A stretch of 64,000 bases of DNA from contig CM035807.1 of the NCBI GenBank assembly GCA_020466095.1, positions 16,372,485 to 16,436,484 of the forward strand. The letters run 5' to 3'. A program made the translations under genes and the position numbers. Of this stretch, positions 11,328 through 20,611 are shown piece by piece. Within the stretch, counting starts at the first letter, position 1. Every line of letters starts with the position of its first letter. Below the pieces are notes generated by a model. It saw only the letters and a list, made by a program, of their open reading frames with translations, ran no database searches and was not told the origin of the DNA. The DNA is from Chlorops oryzae. Lineage: Eukaryota > Arthropoda > Insecta > Diptera > Chloropidae.

Positions 11328-11632
11328 ATGGCTTTGTATTTGAAATTATTGTTGGTCTTTGCTCTCATCGCTTTTTCAACTGCTGCCGCACTGGATGGTG
11401 ATTGCTCATTTGCATGTACTCAAGACTATAGTCCAGTAAGCGCAATTTGTGACGGCGTTCGAAGAACTTTCTCAAATGGTTGCGCGCAATCTTTATATGA
11501 ATGCCAGACTAAGAGAAGTAAGTACTTCATGAATTGTATTCAAACAAGGAGCTGACGTTTTATTTTTTTTGAATTTTAGAATGTACACTGAGGGAAAGTC
11601 TGCAACTTAAAATAAAATCCGACCAATATTAA
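11328..11632 (+). CDS. Secreted Kazal-type peptide (vasotab-like), gene 1
   Basis: Two exons: 11328-11517 and 11580-11632. The donor is GTAAGT at 11518, the acceptor TTTTAG ends at 11579, and the intron is phase 1. The predicted product has 80 residues. It starts with a signal peptide (MALYLKLLLVFALIAFSTAA), then a short six-cysteine domain with the Kazal layout: paired N-terminal Cys, PV, TFSNGC, YEC and a last Cys supplied by exon 2. Kazal domains inhibit serine proteases; in horseflies a relative (vasotab) is a salivary vasoactive peptide, but the role here is unknown. The PVCG Cys is displaced (PVSAIC). Paralogs stop four or nine residues after the exon-2 Cys; this one has a 16-residue tail and an AATAAA inside the frame (11611), suggesting that the original stop was lost. 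Confidence 0.8.
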
Positions 11633-11840
11633 TTCAATATGTTTCAATATAGAAGAAAAATAATACCGAAACATATTACAATAATAATTTTCAACTTTGA
11701 TTTGATGTAGTTTCCATACATTTCGTGGAGTATGTTAAAGTTACATTGATTTGAAGTTGAGCCATATTGATTTGAGTTTGTTTTCATATTAATTCGTGAA
11801 TTGTGTTGAAATTTACGTTGCTACCTATTGAATCAATAAG
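11585..11840. repeat. Probable arm of an old transposon overlapping Kazal gene 1 exon 2
   Basis: ACACTGAGGGAAA at 11585 is the approximate inverse of TTTCTCTGGGTGT at 13430-13442. Both neighbouring stretches repeat TTAATTCAAT and ATTGAATCAA motifs. They may be the two arms of one element, later split by the hAT-like insertion, or two copies of one family. Confidence 0.35.
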
Positions 11841-11987
11841 AAACGTTATTAAATTAATATGGAAACTATTCACACATAAGAATATGACCCCATAAAATCG
11901 ATAAGATCCCCTTATTGAGCAGTTGTTTTGCACTTACATTGTTATAATAAACGTAGCAAGCTCAAATCAGATCTCGCGATGGCGAAG

Positions 11988-12848
11988 CAGTGTTGCCAGT
12001 ACTTCAGATCCAAATTTCCCTCGAAAACCAAACAAAAATCCCTTTTTTCCCTCAGTGACCGATAGAAATTTCCCACGAAAATCCCCTCAAACAAAAACAT
12101 ATTTTTCCGTAATAAAATGTTGATCATCGCTATATTTCTTAACATTAAAACCTTAAGGTAGCTTCGTAAAATTACATATTTTATTTAAAGAAATAGTACG
12201 TTTGAAAAGGCCCCAAGACCACTACTATTAAGGCAAGTTGGTGGGGAGATTTTAAAGGCCATTAAGGGTCTCATCTTTGTTCAATTTCTTCATGAGAACT
12301 ACCCTCTTGCCACCCCTAATTATAATTATAGGCCGATCGCTAAAATTTTTAGAGAGGATGTTTATTACCAGGAGCAAGCATACATGAATAATTTGGTTTA
12401 TATCCCATTTGAATTTCAGGTGAATTTGAGGCGCGCCCAACTTTCTAATTTTTGAAAATTCCTATTACAACCCCAAAGTGAAATATAGAATATGATATAT
12501 GTATATACATATTACCAATAAATACGTACTAAAAGTTCGTTATCACATCCACATTCGAGCAATCTTCTGCGAGCGGCTCGGCTCGATGCAATGCTCGATC
12601 ATAATAGGTCATGTTAGCGAGCCAATTCATCAACCAACATTACCACATACGATCGAGCATTGCATCGATCCGAGCCGCTCGCAGAAGATTGCTCGAATGT
12701 GGATGATCCACTTAAGGCTTTGTATCGATTATTGAAAAATCCCTCTATCGTATTCAACAAAGCAACGAAAATCCCTTTTTCCCTTTTGCCAATATTTGGT
12801 GCAAAAATTCCCTCAAAATGGGAAATATCCCTCAACCTGGCAACACTG
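11988..12848. mobile_element. hAT-like non-autonomous element, 861 bp, perfect 8-bp target duplication
   Basis: The ends are CAGTGTTGCCAG and its inverse CTGGCAACACTG. Directly outside both ends is TGGCGAAG (11980-11987 and 12849-12856), a perfect 8-bp duplication as expected for hAT transposition. Interior arms near both ends repeat AAATCCCTTTTTTCCCT-type motifs. No transposase frame is present. A second palindromic element (12546-12705) is nested inside. Removing the element and one duplication rejoins a tRNA-like sequence. Confidence 0.85.
12546..12705. mobile_element. Palindromic MITE, copy 1, nested in the hAT-like element
   Basis: The first 50 or so bases (CATCCACATTCGAGCAATCT onward) are inverted at the right end (finishing GCTCGAATGTGGATG). 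The unpaired middle contains GCGAGCCAATTCATCAACC. A 137-bp relative with the same ends and the same middle lies at 40701-40837. The transcript would fold into a nearly perfect hairpin. Confidence 0.8.
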
Positions 12849-12912
12849 TGGCGAAGTTGAAGTGTGCTAGACTTGTAATCTGGAAGGTCCGAGTTCGAAC
12901 CCTGCCGCAGGC
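12849..12912 (+). pseudogene. tRNA-Thr(TGT)-like sequence split by the hAT-like insertion
   Basis: After joining to 11970-11987 the sequence has an A-box-like TGGCGAAGTTGAAG, a five-pair anticodon stem CTAGA/TCTGG around loop CTTGTAA (anticodon TGT, Thr), and a B-box GAGTTCGAACC. The 5' and 3' ends do not form an acceptor stem, so it is a tRNA-derived repeat or a dead tRNA gene rather than a working one. The hAT-like element sits inside the A-box region. Confidence 0.5.
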
Positions 12913-13069
12913 CAAAGACTTTGTGGAAAAATGGAGAATAAAACAGGGGAGTCATTTTTAGCGAAAAAATGCTGGGAGAAACTATTTAAGTTGGACGCGA
13001 ACCAATAAAACAAGTTACTTTCGGTCGGGCCTTCCAAAAATGTCACGCACAAGCTCTTTCAAGAAAATC

Positions 13070-13850
13070 CTATAGAATCTTTTTTTTTTTTAATTTCTTA
13101 AGCATAAAAATTTTGGTAATATTCATTATTTCTCAGTTTTTTAAATAATGTAAATGTCAAATTATCTACTTTTCCCCCCAAAAAAAATCGACGCTTGTTG
13201 GAGCAGGGATTGAACCCACCGACCTGATTTTTTACAAGAATTCATATCACAAATACGTAGAATCTAATATTAATTCAATACCGAAAAATATCATTTTAAT
13301 ATGGTTTCTATATAAAAATCGTCGATATTACGCCACATTAATTCAATGGTGTTCCATATTGAATCAAAATTTTTCTACGTTACTGGACTTTCGTTAACGT
13401 TTCACATTGATTTTTATTGATTTTATGAGGATTTTCTCTGGGTGTAATTGTAATGCATCACGGGATAATCCAAATACCATCCATCCCAAATTTTAATAAG
13501 CCAATGTAAAAAAAAAAATTAATTAATTCTTGAATATATCGAACTTGGGAGCGTGCATTTAAAAATGCATCCAACCGTAAATTTTTTCTGAGTAGACAAT
13601 ATCTTAAGTGTTTTTTAAATCCATTTTTGATCTGTAGAATGCTTTTCACCACGAGAAGCAGGAAGTCTTATTTTCATTTAATCATTGCTAAGCCCCAACT
13701 CAAACCTAAGCACTAAATGCAAATTGAGGTGATATTGTTTGGATCTGTTTAGTTAACAAAACGGTTGTAAATATTTTATAGGCAAGAAAACGGGCAGTAC
13801 CTACATCAACCGGCACATAAACATTCATTTTGGTAAGAACCCCTTCAGGA
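13070..13850. other. Non-coding spacer with a decayed tRNA-like B-box and a transposon arm
   Basis: On the minus strand near 13198-13212, GGTTCAATCCCTGC resembles a tRNA B-box. At 13261-13442 there is an AT-rich arm ending TTTCTCTGGGTGT (see 11585). No protein gene is supported. Confidence 0.4.
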
Positions 13851-14320
13851 AGTGCAACTAGTGATTTACTAGTGCAAGATCCACCAGTCCTAGTTATTTT
13901 CTATACCCCTGTCCATATAAAAATCTGCAGAAAACCAGCATCAAATATAAAGCATAGAAAAGTACTAGTACTGTTTACCCCGGTATAGTATTAGTTTGTT
14001 GGGCGACAATTGGTTACATTTGCACTAGTTACATACTAGTGATTTCATGGAGAAAATTACTACTGTTTTTCGTTTTCTCCTATGGGATATATTTTTTTGC
14101 ACTCTCACGAGGTATTAAAACTAGAAAACAAGGTAAATGAACATCACAATTTGCTTGTAAGAATTTTCAGTGTCAAAATTAAATTTAAAAAAAAAAAACT
14201 ATTTTAAAGAAAAACCCATTGAAACATGGTATAAATATGGTGGAAGTTGTACCAAAAGTTGCACTAGTCCTGATAGCTCTAGTAAAAGTACTAGTTCTTT
14301 TAAGAAAAATTACCTACTGC
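13851..14320. repeat. ACTAGT-rich foldback region
   Basis: ACTAGT and its neighbours occur many times, and GTGCAACTAGTGATTTACTA near the left is roughly mirrored by GTTGCACTAGTCCTGATAGC on the right. A smaller ACTAGT-rich stretch is at 36330-36400. No ORF. Confidence 0.45.
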
Positions 14321-14379
14321 TTGCTACAGGGAATGTTTGAGAGGCTTTGTGAATACTATGTGAGCCCTGCAGTAATGAG

Positions 14380-15060
14380 CTGGCCAATTTCCTAAGAAGG
14401 ACTGGCCTGTGACCGTTCCAAATGCCACCGGTTATACATTTTGGCAGTTCGGTCCATCAAATTCGGCTAGCCAGCGGTCGGTAATAAACGGGTTGGTTTA
14501 AGGGTAGTCTGTTAATGACACTTTCGTCAACTTAGTTAATTAACTAAGAAATAGGTTTTCTATTGTCCTTATTTGACTAGCCTAAAACCAGATCAAATCA
14601 CGACAACTGACCCAAAAAGGACTGGCCGTTTTGCAGACCGGCCCGTGTCCAATGACAGGCCCATGTTAAAAACGTTAAAATGGAATTATGAGCGACTAGT
14701 ACTGGTAACATTAGGGACTGACACGACCCGCTAGATACGTGTTCACCCGACACACTTAAGTCTATCTGTCTGTTTGCCCACACGATTTTTACTGGTGGCA
14801 AAAAAAGACAGATAGTCTTAAACGTGTCGAGAAAATACGTATCAAGTGGTCATGTAAACATAGTATGTAATTGATTAAGAGTCACATAAACATTGACTGA
14901 ATGAGTCAGTTAATTGTTTTAGTGAAAAAAGCACGTGTGCGGCACACCGACACATGAAGGGAAATGTATAGGCAAGAGTACATAAACACGCACACGGGTG
15001 ACTGATCAGTCAGACTGAATGTTTATGTGGCGCATTAATGAGCGACCATGAAATAAATGA
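14380..15060. repeat. Complex foldback element with two pairs of inverted arms
   Basis: One pair is 14734-14772 (GATACGTGTTCACCCGACAC...) with 14808-14846 (...CGAGAAAATACGTATC), each containing AGACAGATAG or its inverse. An outer pair is 14876-14903 (CACATAAACATTGACTGAAT...) with 15003-15031 (...GACTGAATGTTTATGTGG). No coding capacity. Confidence 0.55.
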
Positions 15061-15089
15061 AATTTTGGGGAAGATGTTGGAAATTGCTT

Positions 15090-15245
15090 CAGAAACCGTT
15101 TCGAACCGGTTTCGGTGTTTCGGTTTTGGTTCGGGAACCGGTTCCCAAAAAAACAAAATATCGGTTTCGGTTTTATTTCGGTTAGGAAAATAAACCGATT
15201 AAAATCGGTTACGGTTACGGTTTCGGTTCCGGTTGCACGCCCTGT
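15090..15245. repeat. CGGTTT-rich degenerate repeat, probably transposon interior
   Basis: Many overlapping CGGTTTCGGTT, GAACCGGTT and GGTTACGG motifs end in GCACGCCCTG (about 15237-15246), which resembles an hAT-type terminus. A similar AACCGG/CGGTTCG-rich interior is found in the proven element at 44720-45079. The left terminus was not found. Confidence 0.45.
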
Positions 15246-15556
15246 TTAAAATGACTGGAGAATATCAGAGAGTAAGAGGTAGTTCGAGGGTGGATCAATA
15301 TATTTATGATAGTTTAAAGAAACGTTATATACTCGATTCATGATTGCAAAGGAAATTATAATATAATTTTGCTGTAGATAGAATTCTTTATTGAGAAGAT
15401 CAAAAATAATTGTTTCGACCTTCTTAGGTCTTTTCCAAGCACTTTTCTAACTGAAAATCTCCCTGTTTTCGAATAATCAGTAACATCGCAGTGAAAAACG
15501 ATTCATATATTTTTCGATTGATGTTCAACTTTTTGCATCAACTGTATAAAATAATG

Positions 15557-15565
15557 TATAAATAG
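15557..15565 (+). promoter_or_regulatory. TATA box of Kazal gene 2
   Basis: TATAAATAG lies 56 bases before the ATG at 15613. TTCAGC at 15580-15585 fits an insect initiator (TCAGT-like) about 25-30 bases downstream. Confidence 0.7.
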
Positions 15566-15612
15566 CGTGTTGATCTTACTTCAGCTATTTGTGTTAATCG
15601 TGTAAATCAACG

Positions 15613-15900
15613 ATGCAGTTCTCACTCAAATGCCTGTTGTTCTTCGTCTTTCTGACTGTCGCGGCCGTATCAGCCGCCAAAAGATGTCCGACTAACTGTC
15701 CTGTGGATTTCAGACCTGTGTGTGGAACTTGTAACGGAATGGAAAAAACCGTTGGCAATAAGTGTCTCTACGAAATTATAAATTGCAGAACTGGAAACAG
15801 TAAGAAATTTATTTAATATCAATTTTTTTTGTGACGCAATAAAAGTTTTATTTATTCTGAATTTTTAGAATGCACAGGCTACCGGGACGGCATGTGTTGA
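15613..15900 (+). CDS. Secreted Kazal-type peptide (vasotab-like), gene 2
   Basis: Exons are 15613-15799 and 15869-15900, with a phase-1 intron (GTAAGA...TTTTTAG) at the same place as in genes 1 and 3. The product has 72 residues: a signal peptide ending near VAAVSAA, then a domain with eight cysteines. It keeps the canonical Kazal words DFRPVCG, a Gly-Asn-Lys-Cys (NKC) and INC, and ends with a DGMC tail that matches the usual Kazal/vasotab terminus. It is the most canonical of the three genes and probably a secreted protease inhibitor or vasotab-like peptide. An AATAAA at 15838 lies inside the intron; reading through the donor would give a 67-residue form ending KKFI without the final cysteines. 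Confidence 0.82.
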
Positions 15901-16216
15901 CTATGAGATTTATGAGGAGAACTATGTTTTAAGAAGAACGATGAATCTCTGAACGAGTTCAAAGGGGGAATTTGGAATCAATTAGCGACTTAAAAAGAAT
16001 TTAAACGGAAAGGAATTTTAAAAATTTCACACTGTAATTTAAAATTTAATAGAAGTTAAAGCCAAAGGCTTCTGTTGCCAGAGTTTTTAGCATATAATTT
16101 TTTTTTTACAATTATTTTTCGTTTTGAAATCAAAACAATTCAAATAGTTTTTTGTTTTCTTTGCATTCTCAACTATTTTTATTTCTTGTTGCGACAGATC
16201 AACCATTCTTTATCAA

Positions 16217-16379
16217 TAGGGGTATTCACAAAGGCGTGTTCAAAACGTAGGAAAGTCGGAAAATTGCGACTTCTTAAAAATGTTTTAAAACTTTTTTGGA
16301 TCTTCCACAACTTTTTAAGCAGCTAAAATTTTCCGATTTTCTGACTTTACTATTTTCCGACGCCTTTGTAACCACCCCT
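16217..16379. mobile_element. MITE with GGGGTATTCAC ends, copy 2
   Basis: Left end GGGGTATTCACAAAGGCG, right end CGCCTTTGTAACCACCCC, core GGAAAATTGCGACTTCTTAA. It is the same family as 7241-7392 and the following copy. Copies 2 and 3 are in the same orientation, about 32 bp apart. Confidence 0.75.
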
Positions 16380-16411
16380 AATGTAAAAATTCAGCAAAAC
16401 TTTGGGGTCAA

Positions 16412-16584
16412 TAGGGGTATTCACAAAGGCGTGTTAAAAATGTTGGAAAGTCGAAAAATCGAAAAATTGCAACTTCTTAAAAAATGTTTTTAACTTTTTT
16501 GGATCTTCCACAACTTTTTAAGCAGCTAAAATTTTCCGATTTTCCGACTTTACTATTTTCCGACGCCTTTGTGAACACCCCTTA
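16412..16584. mobile_element. MITE with GGGGTATTCAC ends, copy 3
   Basis: Left end GGGGTATTCACAAAGGCG, right end CGCCTTTGTGAACACCCC. It is the best preserved inverted pair of the three copies. The ORFs at 16075 and 16296 are chance readings through copies 2 and 3. Confidence 0.78.
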
Positions 16585-16957
16585 TATTTAACTCACCAGC
16601 CCAAAGGATTTTCCACGACTTCATTTTTTTTTTACTGAACAAAATGTAAGTAGTTCTCCTCGCATGGATGCATTATTTATGCTTAAAAGCTTAAAATGTT
16701 TCCCCTTTTTTATTGAATAATGTCAAATTTAAATTTTTCTTTATATTTAAATTGAATTGAACTGATTATAGCTCAATTTAATGTTTATGCGTCGATTGCC
16801 AATTGCGTGCGAAGATGCGAAGATAAGCAAAAAAAGTTTTCAAGTTTTGTTTATGATTGCGACAATAGATTAGCTTTCAAGTGATCACTTCCAAAAATGA
16901 TATGGAAAGGTTTGCATTTATTTTTTAATTTTTTGTTTTTTGGGTCGAATTTTTAAC

Positions 16958-16965
16958 TATAAAAG
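16958..16965 (+). promoter_or_regulatory. TATA box of Kazal gene 3
   Basis: TATAAAAG is followed by AACTT and a leader (TTAGAC, TGAACGCGGCGGTTT) closely matching that of gene 1. Confidence 0.75.
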
Positions 16966-17036
16966 AACTTTGCCGAAAAAGATTAGACTGTAATTCGTTT
17001 TTGTTGACTGAACGCGGCGGTTTGAATCATCTGAAA

Positions 17037-17302
17037 ATGGGATTGTATTTCAAATTATTGTTGGTCTTTGCTCTCATCGCTTTTGCGACAGCTGCCGCAT
17101 TGGATGACGATTGCTCATTTTTATGTCCTCAAGTCTTTAATCCCGTAAGTGCAGTGTGTACCGGCTTCGAGAAGACTTTTTCAAATGCTTGCGAGATGTC
17201 TTTATATGAATGCCAGGCTAAGATAAGTAAGCAACCCAATGAATTATATTAAAAAGAAAGACTTAAAAAAATCTAAAATTTTCAGAATGCGAAGATCATT
17301 GA
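17037..17302 (+). CDS. Secreted Kazal-type peptide (vasotab-like), gene 3
   Basis: Exons are 17037-17226 and 17286-17302, with a phase-1 intron (GTAAGC...TTTCAG). The product has 68 residues: signal peptide (MGLYFKLLLVFALIAFATAA), a six-cysteine Kazal-like domain (DDDCSFLC, NPVSAVC, TFSNAC, YEC) and an exon-2 tail KCEDH. The start is placed here rather than at the in-frame ATG 36 bases upstream, because the upstream codons lie in leader sequence shared with gene 1 and would spoil the signal peptide. It is the closest paralog of gene 1, including promoter and leader. AATAAA at 17371 and 17385 are good poly(A) signals. Confidence 0.82.
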
Positions 17303-17399
17303 AAATCTTCCTGAGATGATCCAAAGAGCGATGTTTGAACGAGCGTCTATCCAAAATTTTAAAAAGATGGAATAAAAATAATAGAATAAAAAGAGCTTG

Positions 17400-18005
17400 G
17401 ATGTGTATAAATAAATGCATTAAAACTATGGGTGTGCAAACCGGTTATCTGTTTTTCGCGAATTTTCGAAAATGATCAAACCGATATATGTAAAAAAAAT
17501 TTGGAAGTAGTGATCAGATTTTTTGGTAGTTAAATTGTGACGTTAAATATGGAGTTTGTCTAAATTGAAAAGGCAAAAACGAGTGAAAAATAGCATTAGT
17601 TTCAGCATAAATTCGATGGTGGCAAGTAAAAATTTTCAGTATTCCCGGTATTTTCATATTAACACCCGTCGCTTTCAAACCGACAAACCACGACAGAACT
17701 GGGAGTTGAACTCAGAGCCTCTCGCATTACTCCACGGTGTACTCTAAATTCACATATAAATTCTGAATTCATGAAAATTTCGCTGCAATCTGGCGAAAAA
17801 TTGTCACAAATGGTGAAAAATCGAGAAATGTTTGTTTGGAAGCAATGGAAGCCTTGATTTGCCGCAAAAAACAATAGTGGTACTCATGCAGCTTCGAAAA
17901 TGCCTTCGCAGCTTTTCCCAACGTAAATTTTCATATACATTTTGACAGTTGTGTGACAAATTTCTCATTTCCCACAATTTGCGAAGCTGCTAATGTTCCT
18001 CTCTT
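17400..18005. other. Non-coding spacer with a tRNA-like fragment on the minus strand
   Basis: On the minus strand about 17690-17745 reads CACCGTGGAGTAATGCGAGA followed by a B-box-like GAGTTCAACTCCC. This resembles a decayed tRNA-derived repeat. No protein gene is supported. Confidence 0.35.
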
Positions 18006-18008
18006 TAA

Positions 18009-18386
18009 GGCTAGCCGCCGACTACTCAATTTTCAGTTGAACAATTTTAAGTTGGGTGTTTGTGGCACACAGAACTATATGAGAGCGCGCCGACATTCCA
18101 ATTTTTAGTTGACCCAATAAAAAATTTGTGTTTTGCCACAAATTTTAAATTGGCCAAGTGTGTTGTGTTACATACGTTCTTATGGGGCGCCGCACACTAC
18201 TCAATTTTTAGTTGGTAGTGTTCTATAAACACATGGTACCGAGTAATTAACAAATTATTATGTAGTTAATTAATAATAAATTAATTGAATTGAAAGTTCC
18301 CAATTTTAAATTGTATAGTCGGCGCCCAAGAGCACTTTTCCAACTAAAAATTGGCCAACTAAAAATTGAGTAGTCGGCGCCTAGCC
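18009..18386. mobile_element. PIF/Harbinger-like MITE, 378 bp, TAA duplication
   Basis: The ends GGCTAGCCGCCGACTACTCA and TGAGTAGTCGGCGCCTAGCC are inverted repeats with one mismatch. TAA flanks both sides (18006-18008 and 18387-18389); 3-bp TWA duplications and GG-starting termini are typical of PIF/Harbinger elements. Partial copies of the terminal motif (GCGCCGACATTCCAATTTTT, ATTTTTAGTTGG) recur inside in both orientations, giving a multi-arm foldback. Confidence 0.72.
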
Positions 18387-18393
18387 TAAATAT

Positions 18394-18512
18394 CAGGCAC
18401 GCTCTAGAAATCGAAGTCCGAATAAAAAACTTCGAAATCAATGTGATTTCCATAGAAATTTTATCTATTTCAAATTTTTTTTAATGGGGATTCGATTTCT
18501 AGAGCATGCCTG
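18394..18512. repeat. Foldback element, about 119 bp
   Basis: The left arm CAGGCACGCTCTAGAAATCG is inverted at the right (CGATTTCTAGAGCATGCCTG). No clear target duplication. It begins within 8 bp of the preceding element. Confidence 0.6.
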
Positions 18513-18646
18513 TATGACATCACAATTATTTCGAGAAGCTCTTTTCTATCGATATTTGTTTTGTTTAATAACATTCAACATATCATCGTACTTAATCAAT
18601 AAAACCGTAAAGTGCTAAACTAAAATACGTCATATATCGCGCTTAA

Positions 18647-19072
18647 AGGGCCTTCTCCAGCTCTGTAAGGAATCTCAGTAGGAATTTTCTTGATATTCCT
18701 TAAAGGAAAAAACGTAGCATAATTTAATTTTTTTATGCAATAGTGACAATCTATATATCTATAAATTTTTTATATCATTTATTTCATTTCTGAACGCTAA
18801 AATTACACATTGAACCTTGTTAAATCCATTTAATTTTTTTTGAACTTGCCTCTTCTGTCAAAACTCCTTTCAGAAAGAACGGAAAATTCAATATTTCTAA
18901 CAGAAAAATTTGTGTTTTATTTACAGCAAAAAAGGGAGCTAAAACAGAAACTACTTTTTGACGAACTGGAGACTGTTAACATAAAATTTCTGACACAAAA
19001 ATTCGTTCAGCATTTCTTAAGCTATTTTTTTAATATGAAGTTTTTCATTTCTGACAGAGCTGGAGAGGGCCC
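18647..19072. repeat. Foldback element with GGGCCYTCTCCAGCTCTG ends
   Basis: GGGCCTTCTCCAGCTCTGT at the left is inverted at the right (ACAGAGCTGGAGAGGGCCC). It is AT-rich inside; the ORF at 18840 lies wholly within it and is not considered a gene. It ends about 240 bp before Brf1. Confidence 0.6.
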
Positions 19073-19315
19073 GTAATACTGAATTTATGTGCTACAGCTC
19101 GAAAAGCTTACAATTGGCCTTTCACGCACGCAGCTGAGCATTTAGACTGGTGTACAACCAGCCATTGAGCCTGAACAAGTACGCGACGAAAAGTAGTTTG
19201 TTTGATCGACAACCCTGTCGACAGCTGATATCACATGTTTTTTCTCGACTTCCGAAAGAACTCAAAGTAAACGATTTCTCGATTTAAAGAAAAAACAAAG
19301 GAAAACACGTTCACA

Positions 19316-19922
19316 ATGTCGTCGATGGTTCGATGTCGCAACTGTGGTTCCACAGACATCGAAGAGGACAATGCCAGAGGAGATTCAGTGTGCACGAACT
19401 GCGGTTCGGTTCTTGAAGACTCCGTGATAGTATCCGAAATTCAATTCGAAGAAATTGGCCATGGAGCTTCGGCGATTGGACAATTCGTCTCGGCTGAGTC
19501 CACTGGCGGTGCTACCAACTATGGCTATGGCAAGTTCCAGGTCGGGTCTAGCAACGAGTCACGCGAGGTTACGTTGAAGAAGGCCAAAAAGGAAATAACT
19601 CATCTTTGCCAGCAATTGCAATTGACGCAGCAACACTACATTGACACGGCACTCAATTTCTTCAAGATGGCCCTCATGCGGCACTTGACGCGTGGCCGCA
19701 AGAGTACACACATCTATGCAGCTTGCGTCTACATTACTTGCCGCACGGAAGGCACCTCACGTGAGTACATTTTGAAACATAAACGTTCGTTGTTTACAAT
19801 AAGATCATCTTCCACAGATCTCCTCATTGACATAAGTGATGTTCAGCAAATATGCTCCTATGAACTGGGTCGAGCTTATCTGAAGCTGTCGAATGCACTC
19901 TGCATCAATATTCCAGCTGTCG
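19316..19922 (+). CDS. Brf1: Brf1, TFIIIB 90-kDa subunit: first two exons
   Basis: Exons are 19316-19760 and 19818-19922. The 57-bp intron (GTGAGT...CCACAG) is in frame. BRF1 bridges TBP and RNA polymerase III at tRNA and 5S genes in the nucleus. The 183 residues here begin with a TFIIB-type zinc ribbon (CRNC at 7-10, CTNC at 26-29), then the conserved IGQFVSAES...GGATNYGYGKFQVGS linker and the first cyclin fold (LCQQLQLTQ through [33 protein letters not shown]). It ends at ALCINIPAV with a phase-1 donor (GTGAGT at 19923). The ATG is the first after an in-frame-free leader and gives MSSMVRCRNCG, close to the family start. The rest of the protein is at 52556-54146. Confidence 0.93.
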
Positions 19923-20416
19923 GTGAGTGAGCAATCTTCTTATTTTACTTATAAGCAAGAGAATCTTTCGGGGGTAGAAAGTAATGAAAGGCCTCAATGG
20001 TATTGTTTACTCAGCTAGAATTAATGGCATTCTTAATTTGGCAATTTGTGTTGTGGCTTCAATCAATCCATAAAAGTTAGAACAACTCATAATAATTGGA
20101 TTGTAGGTTCCTGATAGCAATTAGGGTTTAGGAAAATTTATACTTAATCTAAAAAATAAGTCTAGCAAGAACTTTGTTAGGTATTGTGATAGTGAAAAAT
20201 CTCTTCCGACTGATTTCTGAGGCCATTTGAAATGATGATTGTCCTTTACCACTTTGCAGGGCGAAATAAGGTTTGGATTTTTCACACCAACAGCTCGCTT
20301 CGGATAAGCATAGATAGGGTCATCTTGCTCGCTTTGTTTGCTTTTTTTTTTAGTTCTTTGGACCTTTATAGTATCTCTACCGATGTCATATGCTTTTTTG
20401 AAGTCTAATCCTATAC

Positions 20417-20611
20417 AGCCTTGTTCTAAATGAATATTCCCGAGAGATTTTCCCCAGAAATTTTTCAATTAAGGAAAAAATGTGATGACCTTTGCTTCAC
20501 AAAGTACAAAATACTTTGTTCCTTTACATTCACTCTCCAGTGTGCTTTCAATTGCAGCATTTTTTCCAATCCCGCACGGAAAAACTCCCCGGGATTATTT
20601 AGAATCGCCTG
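20417..20611. mobile_element. 195-bp foldback MITE (TTCTAAAT ends), copy 1
   Basis: The left end AGCCTTGTTCTAAATGAATA and the right end ATTATTTAGAATCGCCTG are inverted. Relatives: 22219-22413 (same length) and the one interrupted by mariner at 31937-33380. Common core: GACCTTTGCTT followed by CCTTTA(C/T)ATTCAC. Confidence 0.65.
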
